Below, in pieces: positions 11,701 through 22,452 of a stretch of DNA of 64,000 nucleotides. This stretch comes from Branchiostoma floridae (Eukaryota; Chordata; Leptocardii; Amphioxiformes; Branchiostomatidae). Each line of letters opens with the position of its first letter. The first letter of the stretch is position 1. Location of the stretch: positions 7,072,770 through 7,136,769 of the forward strand of contig NC_049990.1 of the NCBI RefSeq assembly GCF_000003815.2, written 5' to 3'. The notes beneath the pieces are model-generated. The model did no database searches. It worked only from the letters and a program-made list of their open reading frames with translations, and had not been told where the DNA came from. Made by a program: the position numbers and the translations under genes.

Positions 11701-13669
11701 AAAGCTGTTCTACTTTGCCCAATGGTTGGCTTTTGGCAAATCCTTTGAATGTTGGTGGATGAGAGCCTCCTAGCAAGTCATACTAGAATTGCAAGACTGG
11801 AAACCCTAGGAAAACCAAGAAGCTTTAAGCAAACATTTTGGGCTGCTCTTACTGACTTAGAAGTGGATTGCATAAGATTTTGGTGCAGTTTGGATACTGG
11901 TATATCCATTTGAAATGTTTTGACACTGCAAACTGTCAATTATTTTACATCATGGCAAGCAAGGAACAAAACCATATATTATCTGGCACAACTTTTTTTT
12001 TTTTTCCTTAAAAAATTACATTTTCAGCGCAGAGACTGCAAGTGTGGAATACCGCTTTGTGCACAAAGGATGCAAATGTCCTTTTGTCAGTTTTAATCAG
12101 TCAATTTTTAAAATGTGTTCTACTGCTCCTTGCATCTTGCCAGCTCCCTAAATGCTACTAGTAGCTTTCTTGCTGTAAAAAAGAAAAAAATCACATTACA
12201 TGTTCACAACCTAAACAGCACTCTTGATTTTTTTTTACCAACCATACAGACTACAGAGCTGGAGATGATGACGCAACAGTCGCTGTGGGGAGGGGGGCAC
12301 CCAACGTTTGGCAGTCGACATGTGTAGCTGTAGGCTGGGTAGCTCAGTTTGCCATGTAGTGGTTATTCCGTACTCAATGCCCAATGGATCTAATAAATGG
12401 ACCTGATGGACTCACGCAGTATGGCATCCATTTCTTGGAAGGAACTTTTTTTCTTCCATTTTTTTTTTCATCCCATTTTCTACACAACATTAGCAGCAGT
12501 CCCGAGACCTAGGAACTGGCAGTTATATACACTGAGTGTTTTAATTTTCTCGAAAGCTTGACTTTGCTTACTGATACAAAGGACATTATATAATGTCGTT
12601 GGTGATACTTAAAATTTGTATTGGTAATGTAGAGGTTACAACAAAGAAGGGCAAAAATGACTAAAGTTTGTTTTTAAGGGAACAAACCTTTCCCTTTTGT
12701 TCTTCCCCTTTTAAAAGGGAGTAACAGAAACAGGCTAACTCACAGTGAAAAGCCAGTCAATTTGGCAAGTGTCTGTGATGATCTGTCAGCTTTGATCAAG
12801 ACCTTAGTCCACTTGGCTTGTTTCCAGGCTTCATGTCCCCACCCCAAGTTTGCCACCAGTCAACTCTGCAGCACTCTTTCCAATCACATGTTCATAATCA
12901 ATCTGAACTCCTGTCCTGACACGCAATCTTCGCTCTGAACTCATTTTATGTGCTGGAACCGTAATGATAGATCGTATGATATAAAGTCAATGGTGTATTT
13001 GGCTTCTACGTCTTGAATGAAACGTTTTAAATTACATTGGACCGGTGTCCCGACACCGGCGACCTTTCTTCGTACATCATTCCCACAATTCAAAACCTTT
13101 TTGACATCATATCACGGAATCTTCCACGGTAACCATGGAGATGTCGGGTGGTTTACCGATGACGGAGTGGGGGGATTATTGGGAAATATGCCCTGGCTAT
13201 GCACCAGTATCCGATGACCTGACCTTTGAACTGTTCTAGTTTTGGTGGTGACCTCCAAGGTCATGATGAGAAATGTGACCTTTACTGCTACATGTATAAC
13301 TCGGGATATAGTGATTTAAGACACAACAATTCAAGCTTTTCAATTCTAAATTTTCAGCATTCTGATTCTGTTCCATTAGTGTGCACCACAAATTTTTAAG
13401 CTTTGTAAATTTAAAATTTTTCTGTTCACTGCCAGCCATCTTTTTTGGGTTCAAATAGGTTGTAACATGCATTCAAAAGGGATGGACAAGAAAGACATTG
13501 TCAAAGTTGGCTGTTCAGAAATAGGGTCCACACAGTCATGACCGTTTCTTACCCTTTTGAAAGGTGATGGTAGGAAAAATTTTGTACTTATTATATGTTA
13601 AAAGACAAATACTGTAGATGTCCATACAGTAGAATTTGACAATACATCAGTGAAAGGCAATCATAAAAT
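8723..13669. other. RAB6-like 3' flank and intergenic DNA
   Basis: No exon with supporting splice sites is seen. The first part should be 3' UTR of the RAB6-like transcript, but I cannot place its poly(A) site; AATAAA hexamers at about 10989 and 12393 are candidates only. A GTT microsatellite lies at about 9493-9525. A relatively GC-rich block at 10066-10280 has overlapping frames on both strands but no family motif. The RAB6-like and methyltransferase genes converge on this interval. Confidence 0.5.
10448..10547. other. Assembly gap (100 N)
   Basis: Exactly 100 N, the usual placeholder for a gap of unknown size. The flanks show no coding sequence. Confidence 0.99.
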
Positions 13670-13675
13670 TTTATT
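13670..13675 (-). promoter_or_regulatory. Candidate poly(A) signal of the methyltransferase gene
   Basis: AATAAA on the minus strand about 220 bp after the stop codon at 13896. The spacing suits a short 3' UTR. It is placed by position and hexamer only. Confidence 0.45.
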
Positions 13676-13895
13676 TGTAAAAGCTACAGAATATAGACTC
13701 ATTCCACCTGTAATATAGATTATGATCTAACTTTGGTTAAAGTATCCCAGCCATGATTAAAATGCACCATAAAAAATCAACACCCATAAGCAATTACATT
13801 GTGCATATTGCTCCATATAAAACACAAGATTAGTTCATAGTTTATACACATACACACACACGACAATACATATACAGTGGACAGTGAATTATACA

Positions 13896-16800
13896 CTATC
13901 CAGTGGTCTTCTTCCATTGTTCTATGGAACTCCTGATGTCCTTCATATCATCTGGTCGGGTCCTACAGCATCCTCCTGCAGAAACAAACGTGTTTTAAAA
14001 TGTGTACATGCAAAGAAGTGTTCATGTGGATCCAGTCAAGGGAGGGGAGTATTCAATATATCAACTTTAAGATTGAGGACAGTTTTGCCATTAATGTCCA
14101 AGTACACACCCATCAACCTTTTGTTGCCTGGAAGTACTAGTACTGGATGTATGGGTGGTGCTTGAGCAATACCATTTAGTACAAATTTTAAAGTCAGTCA
14201 AGAATGTGTATTGGGGGACTGGCCATGTGACACTGTTGCCATTGCCATGCAGAGTACTTAAAGATAATTCTTTTGTCCACTACATGAGATACCACTGCGT
14301 AATTGACCGGAAAACCGTATCTGAAAGTACCCTGCATAACAATACTGCATAGTTTCACATGGCCAGCCCTCTGTTACACATTCTTTGCCACCTTTCTACT
14401 GAAAGGTATTGTCTAAATCCCACCCAGTATGGAGAACATCCGTGTTGTCCTTGCTGTCATTTCCAGGCAAAAGGAGTTTGATGGGGGTGTCACTGACTGT
14501 AGCCTACTTCCTTACCTATCCACCTGGCTCCATTATCTAACCACTCAGGAACAAAGGTGCTCAGGGGACGGCAGTCAGCCTTTCCATGCCAGCTGGAAGA
14601 ACGGAAGGAGTTAACATTAATAACAAAAACTTTGTTGCAGAATAATTTTAACCATAAACAACAGTACTTAAACCCCTGTTACACAGCTCAAAATTTGATT
14701 GGTCAGTGTCAAGTCAGCTGCAAGCTTTAGATGAAGTTTTGACCAGAACACAGCCAGAGTTCTCTTGATAATTGCTCTGATAATTTTTAGGGAGTGGCAA
14801 TTTTTAGCTGAGAAATAAGCTGGGAATTTTGCCAGCTAAAAGAATACAGATTTGGCATCATGTATCAAATATTGCAGAAAATAGGAATAAACTATCTCAA
14901 GCCCTATTTATACATTAAACAGACTTCTCTACAATCCTTCATGCAAAACCTGTGAAATAATCAACATCCCACCTTCCAGCCACAACAAAGCTCTAGATCT
15001 GGAACTCATTGCAACAAGTCATAGTAAATCTCAGGCACAGACATAAGTTAAAGAATTAACAACCACTTCAGTGACGCACATGTATGTCAATGCCCTTAAG
15101 AACAGCTGCTAAATTTGAAGTTTGGTGACCATAGCATAGAAGAAAAAGCACGGAAGAAAATGAAGACCAACCCTGTAAACGCAAACTGCCTTTACTTACA
15201 ACAGAGTCTTGACATGCCTCTCTTAGTTCATCTACCCATTGTGTAACTATCTTTTTTATACATACCAGTTGTTTGTTGTATGATCAATTGTATTGAAATA
15301 AAGATTTTAAAAAACAAAGACCAACCCTGTTCCTGCTGCCCACTTCTCCCCGCTGTTGGGATAAGCGATGAAGAATTTCGCCGGATCCTTGCATAGCTCC
15401 CGCGCCTTCTGCAGCAGGGGAGCCACGTGCTCTGGCATGCAGCAGTTGGCGCCGGCTGCAAACACCTGAGGGGTAAGTGGCGATCTTTATGTAATGCTTA
15501 AGTTTCATCTTTTTTTACCATATCTACTGTCTCATTATTTATTGACTTATCAATTTTCTTTATGTAAAGCTTAAGTTGCATCTTTATTTATCATACTATG
15601 TCATTATTCATCAATTTATTAATTTCGTTGTAACGCATTTGCTAGGGGTGGCTTCATCTGTGTTTTTTGTAATGTCTGTATGTTTTGTTTATCATGATGG
15701 AAAATGAAGAAATATCTAATAATATAAAAAATTTTAAAAACCTGCGGAGACTTCAGGACAGCTGCGATGGCTTCAGGGAAACTCTCGCCATGGCAGGTGT
15801 GTAACCCATCCTAGATTTAGAAATAACGCAGAACAGAAAACATTCAAATACAGTAGAAGCCAGGTAATTGCACAAGGGATTAATGCACAATTCTGTTAAC
15901 TGCATGGAATCCCAAACCAGTGCAGTCAGGCAAGACAACTTCGCTTTATTGCACCAGCCGGATGATTGCACGAAATTCACTGGCAAATAGGCTGTGCAAT
16001 TAAGCAGCCTCTACTGTACCTAATTTTCAGTCATTGTCATTTACATCGAGTCTTAAGACATCTCTTTCTGGGCAAATGAAGTAATCTGCCAGAATTCTAA
16101 GATTCATATTTAGCAACTTTGTGGATCTGAAGCGCCAACCAGTAATTTATGATGGTACTGCAGCCATGAAATTGTCAACTTGGCCATATTTGTATAGACC
16201 AGAAACAAAATGGCTATGTGAAGGCATCTGACACCTAAGAAGTCCATGAATGCAACAAGTTCAATATGTACATGTTTCACTATCGCAAACCTATAACAAG
16301 AAGATTTACATTGTAAGGTTTGAGTACCTTGCACGAGAAAGTGACCCATGCTCGAGTGTTGGGGAACTCCCTGAGTAGCTGGACCAGCGCAGCTGCCTCT
16401 TTTACGGCGGGGATTGTTTCTATGGCAACCATGTCCGCACCACTGGTGATGAGTTGTCCTAGTCTGGGTCTGTGCCACCTCTGTAATTCCTGTCATCAAG
16501 CACATGTACATGTACTGGAAATTCATTTTATTTATTTACCTATTCAAACCACAAACTTAGTCACCAGGAAAATCACAAAAATAAAAGATTTACAGTTTTA
16601 GTTTAAAGTACGTACAAACATGAGTTTTGAAAAAAATTGAGGGTGATTCTAAATCTTACAACTTTTGCTGGTTTATAATCATCAAAAATAAAAACAACAG
16701 TCTCATTCTCACCACCAAATTTGCAACCAAAAATCTATCTTACTAGTTTTAACCAACACACAATTATAACAATTATTGATGCTACCACCGCCACAACTAG

Positions 16801-18689
16801 GACGGCCTTATTACCCGCAAGGGTATCGACTGGCTGTGGTTCAAGGTAAAGATTCAAGGTAAAGATAACCAAACAAGCCCAGGAAAACTGGTCGTGACTG
16901 TCAGAAAACAGGATTTTTACTCTCAACATCTGCTTTGAGATGTAGGTAGAACAGTACACATACCTCTATTGACATACTGTCCACATATTCTCCTGTGTAC
17001 TCGGATGCATCATGTAGACAAGCTCCATAGGGCCCGACCGAGCCTGCGGCCAGGGGGTTTCTTCTGCCTATAGATACAGCAAGGATATGGAAATTGTACG
17101 TGTATTAGTGCTACATGCCTAAACATAATATCAGGTACAGGAACAGCCTATCAATAATTTGGTAAAGTAACCTGTGGTCTCCAATGATAAAAGAAATATG
17201 AATAAACACTTAATGGAATGTTTATTTAGACTTCAGGCCCCAATATTGTGCAGCTGGGAAGGCACTTTACACCTATTTCTTTACTCAACCCAGGTACAAG
17301 TGAGCACCCAGGTTTATTTAGGGTCACTAGGGATGTCCTCTTGGAACATAAAGCCAGAGACCCCATGTTTATTTGAGGAGAACCACACCTAGAGCAAGCC
17401 CAATGTTTGAGGAAGACCATACCTTGAGCAAACCACACTATTTGAAAGGAATGGGGTACTTCCCTCTGTACATTTGTAGGTGAATCAAACATTACAATCT
17501 TGTCTTATGCACCTATTCAACAAAACTGGTGTGTTACATATAAAGGCAATTTACAGGTTACACAAAACAAATGTACATTTTGTCCAGCCCTGTATCTTGT
17601 TGTAATCTCCAAGCAGATCCTACAGTAGCATAAGATACATTGTAGTTTCAAAAGCTGCCAGACATTGAAATCAGTGGTGTGAGTGTGTTTGGCGGAGATA
17701 TTCCCAGTTGCCGATGACTCCCTTTGGCCAGCTATACTCCTTGGCCAACTTTGAGACCATCTTATGCCACTGATAAATCTGCCTGGAGATTATCTTACTG
17801 GAGTTGTACTACCTGGGAAGTCTCCTTTATCCTGCTCCTTGCAGAACTCCTGACAGGCCTGCTTGGCTATCCTGACTCCGTGGTCCATGAGTTTGTGTGC
17901 CTCCTCCACAGACACTCCCAGGTACTCCTGAAAACCTGGGACACTGGCCTACAATAGGGCACAGGACAACCAAGCAGAAATCTTTTTCTAGGCTATTCAA
18001 ATAACACAGCACAACACAATACAATGAGGATGTTGAATTTCTCATAGTTATAGTTAGTTATACAACACTAATTCTGTCTGCGTATTTTTCACTGGCTCTC
18101 ATATTGAAGACAACTGACATGCTTTTACCAAGATATTGTTGAAGCCACGCCTGTTGCACAGCAAGTTTTAAGGACTACATGTATGTAATACTAGTAATGT
18201 TTTTCTACCTGGTAAGTTGCAGTGATGATGACATCTGACCCAGCTGATAGGAAACTGACAAAAAAAATAAAAAGACCATCACATCCTAGCCTATAAAGTG
18301 CACATTAACACACATCAGGGCAAAACTTAAAGACAATTTTATTAAGAGGGGGTTTTGGAATATGTTTGTTATTGATCAACCTACCTTTTGTGGACCTGTT
18401 TTATAGCAGCAGGGTTCGTGGCCAGCAGCCTGGCACTCCAGAGAGGGTCATTCTAGATTGGAAAGGACATCGTAGTCAATGAAAACTTTTCCCAAAATGT
18501 TTACAAAAAACAATTCAACATCTTATGTATCTACATCAAGTCGTCAACACATGCTTGGAGATTATACGATGTAATTTGCTATATTTGGACAATTGGGTCA
18601 TACATGTAGGTTTCGAGACTCACATTTATGTCGAAGCCAGCAAAGTCCAGCTCTGTTGCCAGACCTCCATCTAAAACTTTGGTCTCCAT
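13896..18689 (-). CDS. Homocysteine S-methyltransferase (complete, 10 exons, 312 aa)
   Basis: Exons in transcript order: 18689-18624, 18452-18385, 18254-18209, 17948-17813, 17067-16964, 16480-16328, 15810-15742, 15465-15326, 14592-14516, 13975-13896. Lengths sum to 939 nt with consistent phases. The protein has the homocysteine-binding TIM barrel: LDGGLATELDFAGFDI at the N-terminus, then PLAAGSVGPYGA, DMVAIETIP, TFSCKDG, YPNSGE and GGCCRTRP. Predicted zinc ligands are C222 (in GANC) and C289-C290 (in GGCC). The family transfers a methyl group from S-methylmethionine or S-adenosylmethionine to homocysteine, making methionine in the cytosol; it is distinct from the longer BHMT and MTR. Length matches the bacterial and plant enzymes. 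The exon 8 donor (gttggt) is weak but restores frame. The ATG at 18687-18689 opens the conserved N-terminal motif, so it is the best start. Methyl donor preference cannot be read from sequence. Confidence 0.93.
15495..15630. repeat. Short two-copy duplication inside a methyltransferase intron
   Basis: The block ctttatgtaa followed by gcttaagtt, gcatcttt, tcattatt and a tcaat-rich end occurs twice about 75 bp apart, just upstream (in transcript terms) of the 15465 acceptor. Confidence 0.45.
17230..17490. repeat. SINE-like body, methyltransferase intron 4
   Basis: Shares a series of blocks with 30010-30310 and 52350-52585: a caggt...gtgagta/aatgagta segment, a taggatgt...gagacccc segment, tttgaggag, an accacac segment and a final ggggt segment. 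The 30010 and 52350 copies start with a tRNA B-box-like ggttcgaatcc or gattcgaatcc. I interpret this as the body of one tRNA-derived SINE family. Confidence 0.45.
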
Positions 18690-19165
18690 TGTTGAGTTCA
18701 GACATCAAAGACTTGGAACATCCTAAGACAGGCAAAACCAATTGGTCTTTAATAGGACATTGCAAAGGACATGAGCTTTCATGCTAGGACATTGCAAAAT
18801 TTAAGTAGAGCAGCAGATGAACCTTGTGTGGGATCTGTCGACACAAAATCAACTGTCTAGTATTGTTTATACCACTCATAGTTGAAAACATTTTTTTGGC
18901 CACTCGGCCACTCCCGCCAAATTTTGAAGAAGTGAAACCAGATCTATAAACTAGACATTTTCCACTTTTTTACGTTATCGTTCGCAAATAAAGATACTAC
19001 ATACATATCTGTACTGAAACCAGGTTATTGCATAGCATCGTTACCAACGTTAATGTCAACGTTAACGGTCACACCTTAAATATTTATGGTGTTCATCGCA
19101 ACCGCCTACTGCATAATATCTAAAGATTCCCGAGTTACGTAAAGCATAGTTAAACAAAACTTACA
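18690..19165 (-). promoter_or_regulatory. Probable 5' UTR intron and upstream exon of the methyltransferase gene
   Basis: On the minus strand an acceptor (ttttgcctgtcttag) ends at 18723, 34 bp before the ATG. A strong donor (tat followed by gtaagtttt) lies at 19165/19164. Together they suggest a non-coding first exon just above 19165 and a 5' UTR intron of about 440 bp. No TATA box is obvious, and promoter sequence probably lies at 19200-19420. This is inferred from splice signals alone. Confidence 0.4.
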
Positions 19166-19199
19166 TAGATCAAATCTTCTTTGGGATCTTAATACTAGC

Positions 19200-21888
19200 A
19201 GCTCACTTAGACAATGAAAGAATCCAAGAAAATATCAGAACGGAGCGAGATTTCCATAGATACATCAAAACTCCGGGCAATTCTCAAACTTTTCCGCCAT
19301 TTTGAATGTCAAAGGTCGAGCGTTGGAATCCGCCCAATGAAATTCTTTTATACAAATCTCTCGGCAAACTCAGCCAATGATTACCTGTGTTGCAAACAAA
19401 ATGATCCTGGTTAGACACTAGCTACCTATTTGAGATATGCCGATTCGACCTTATTTAGGAGAGAGAGAGAGCTAGAGCCTGAGAGCTACCATGTAGCTAC
19501 CGAAGTTTCGGTGTTACCCAAATCGTAATTTTATTCTGCCTGAGCTTTGAATTGCCCTCCATGTTTGACATTGTGATGCTGAATTTTCTAAAGTTATTAA
19601 TCATTTGCAGCAAAGAACGCAGTATATAGCAATGCAGGGCTCGAAATACTGGGTGCATGTGCACCCAGGTGCACCCAAAATTGGAACTGTGCACCCAATT
19701 TTTTTCAATGGGTGCAAATATTTTATTAGGTTTATGTATATAAAAGTATACTAGTATACATCATATTCCTGACATCTAAGTGTTAGAAAGATAATAGAAA
19801 TGTCTGTCATGGTGGTTGTAAATGTTTAATAATTTGAAAGCTTTGTTATTAGGTTTTTCTGACATTCTATTCAAATTTAAGTGGAGCACCCAAAAATTTT
19901 TGGGTGCACCCAATTTTTTGAGCTGGGTGGGAAGGGGATTTTTCCTTGCCGGTTTCCGATGATGACCTGGTGAGGACGAATGGTCCTCAATCCCGGACGG
20001 TTTCCCGAATGTCAAAAGTGACAACACTGTATTGTATTAAACTCTAACGTTAAATCTCAAGGGTTAAATCTAATAGTGTGACTACTTTTAATGGCTGTTG
20101 AATAACATAGGCGCTGCTTCCCTACGAAAATTGCATTAGACCATGGTTGCTCAACGTTTCTTGTTCAGGGCTAGTAGTTCAGGGCTGGCCGACATAACAT
20201 TTAATGTAACGCGACGTTTTGAATGAAACATTTGTAACCATTGACGATAATTATGATGAACACAATGCACTGTTTGTTGACGAGCTGGCGTTGATTATCT
20301 CTGAGGGGCTATCCAGGAAATATCACAATGGGATGTCTATAGATCAATGATGAGCTCCAGCTGATTCCAGCCTTGCGTTAATTCAGCCACTGCGTAATAC
20401 ATAACGGCCAGTCCCTATGCCCTGATGCGCGCGCGTACGTTGTTTACCAGGACAAAAATCTCAGATCCAGCGGAGACACAGTGTGGAAGGTAGGTCACAC
20501 AGCCTTTGGTGCCTGAAAACTGGATTCTGAATTTGCAGCAAGGATAATTATATATAGATGCCATTTTAAGCAGGGTTGTAGGCCAAAAATTATGTACTCA
20601 CTGCGTGCCACGCCTATCTATATATATGGGTCATATAGCTCTGTTGTTGCGAGTATTCGTCAAGCAGATGCATGGTCCAATTCGGTGTTATACACGAATT
20701 TGTAGGCATTCTGCGTCTTTGAAAAGGGGGACTAGGAGAAAAACGTAGAAAATGTCCCCAAACATGTGCTCAACACTATGCTGAACACGACATCTGCTTT
20801 AGACTGTCGATTGAGGGTCTCGTAAGGTTTTTAGCGTACACGTGTTGTTCCTGTACGCTTTTGGCTGTCGGCATATTGCCATATAACGTGACATTATGCA
20901 CCAACCATTGGTCGTTTAATGTAATAGCTTACGTTGTGAATATAGTGGGGGAAGTATTAGGAATCGCGGGTAAAATTGGGGCCTTTCTTTTAGACATAGT
21001 GTTGTTCACTGGCCCGATGAGACAAACCCACGGCGGGGGTCCGGCATTAAATCTTCAAGCAGATGTAGATCTGAATGTAGGTTACTGGTACTCTTGAAGC
21101 TGGCCAGATGTCAATGCAAATCCGCCGTCCATTAAAAAAAAACACTGTCCCATTTTCTCCTCCATCTATTGATTTTTTTTTATTTCACTGGTACTTTTAG
21201 TGATTTCTTTAGTGTGAGTCCAGGCTGGCAGCGCTGTATTAAATGTATGTCATGTATGTCAAGTGTATATGTTTCAATTGTGTCACAACAAGCATATTGT
21301 GCTAATTCTTCCATCTTTGTATTACCAAGTGTTACATAAGCTGTGTGTCATGCATCGTCTTGTGTAGAAAATGTTCAGAAGTGCCACAAAAACAAACCGA
21401 CTCATCATTTACAGATGGCATCGCCCCGCGCTGGAATCGCCCCTTGTGTCAAGCGGCATAATTCAAATTTAGGGACAGTACGTTAGTTATGTGAGGTGGA
21501 TTGTGACCGGGGTGCCGGAGGAAGGGCGTTCGGATACCCTCATTATTTTGATAAAGCAATAGTATTGTTGATGAAAACCGGTGACGTATTCCAAGCAGAT
21601 GTAGGGTGCATTCCAGTGTTTTAACGTGTATTTCGATTTTCGAGGCATGCGTGTACAGCGTTACCGCTCTTTTACCTTTCCCATAAGAAAACTCGAAGTG
21701 AGACATGGAAAATCATGCATTCCAACAACGGTACCTCCGAAGCATACGCAACATAACGTACAGAGTTAGAACTGCAATGAGGAAGTGTTTCAAAGGAGCT
21801 TGAATGAACTCCTGGCTGAGTACCAAACTTGTCTCAGACTGAACTTGAAATTGTTAACGTACATTGTAAATTTTGCTTCCCAAGCTAA
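19200..21888. other. Intergenic stretch between methyltransferase and MS4A-like genes
   Basis: No exon found. Within it, 19643-19925 has repeated gtgcaccca phrases in both orientations (cagggctcgaaat, gtgcacccaggtgcaccc, then gcacccaaa...gggtgcacccaa), typical of an interspersed element. A cttgccggtttcc...tgtattgtatt tail follows at about 19940-20037. The hydrophobic open frame at 20861-21097 has no splice context and no family match I recognise. Confidence 0.5.
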
Positions 21889-22140
21889 ATAGCATCCTTG
21901 AGAGACCAGGACTGACCGCAGTGACTGACCATGTGCAACGGTGGGTAGGACGGCTGCCGCGATCCGCTCCTTACAAGGCAGACTCTGGCTGAGCCTCTCA
22001 GAGTACCAAACCGTTCATCGTCTTGTCTAAGACTGAACGTGGAATTGTTTGTACATTTTGCTTTTCCATGTAGCATCATTGACGGACCATAACTGACCGC
22101 AGTGCATCGGCGGGGATGAGGGGTGCTGATTCGGTTCCTT
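21889..22140 (+). pseudogene. Two degenerate tandem copies of the MS4A-like 5' UTR and first-exon start
   Basis: The 5' flank of the true first exon (tagcatccttgacggaccag, then aactgaccgcagt) is repeated upstream. Copy A (about 21889-21975) keeps ATGTGCAACGGTGGG but runs into a stop at codon 6. Copy B (about 22070-22135) has lost the ATG but keeps the cggcggggatgaggg and gctg part. A second shared block (ctctgg, gagcctctcagagtaccaaac) precedes each unit. The third, intact copy is the real start at 22453. Confidence 0.75.
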
Positions 22141-22148
22141 GTACGTAA

Positions 22149-22338
22149 AGCCCCGTTTACAAATCAAGAATTTAGCTCGGCCGTGTTGTCAGCGAGCTTT
22201 AAATTACGAGGAGGCATGAACCTGATGCCTACGAACAAATGGCAGAGTTTCTTCGTCGGCATCAGGGTCATACCTCCTCGTAATTTAGAGCTCTCTGACA
22301 ACTCGGCCGATATAAATTCTTGATTAATAAACGGGGCT
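22149..22338. mobile_element. MITE with long terminal inverted repeats, TAA target duplication
   Basis: The ends AGCCCCG and CGGGGCT start inverted arms of about 80 bp that match closely (both contain aatcaagaattta, tcggccg, gttgtcag, aaattacgaggagg). The element is bounded by TAA at 22146-22148 and 22339-22341. A 3-bp TWA target duplication is characteristic of PIF/Harbinger elements. It has no coding sequence and splits the first-exon tandem repeat described at 21889-22140. Confidence 0.8.
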
Positions 22339-22452
22339 TAAGGAAGGCCAGACTCTGGCCGAGCCTCTCAGAGTACCAAACTGTTCTTGTCTACGTTCCT
22401 TTTTCAAATTGTAGCATCCTTGACGGACCAGAACTGACCGCAGTACCCGACC

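Noticed and set aside
20861-21097. Hydrophobic 78-codon frame as a possible membrane protein
   Set aside because: No splice signals, no recognised family, and it lies in AT-rich intergenic DNA.
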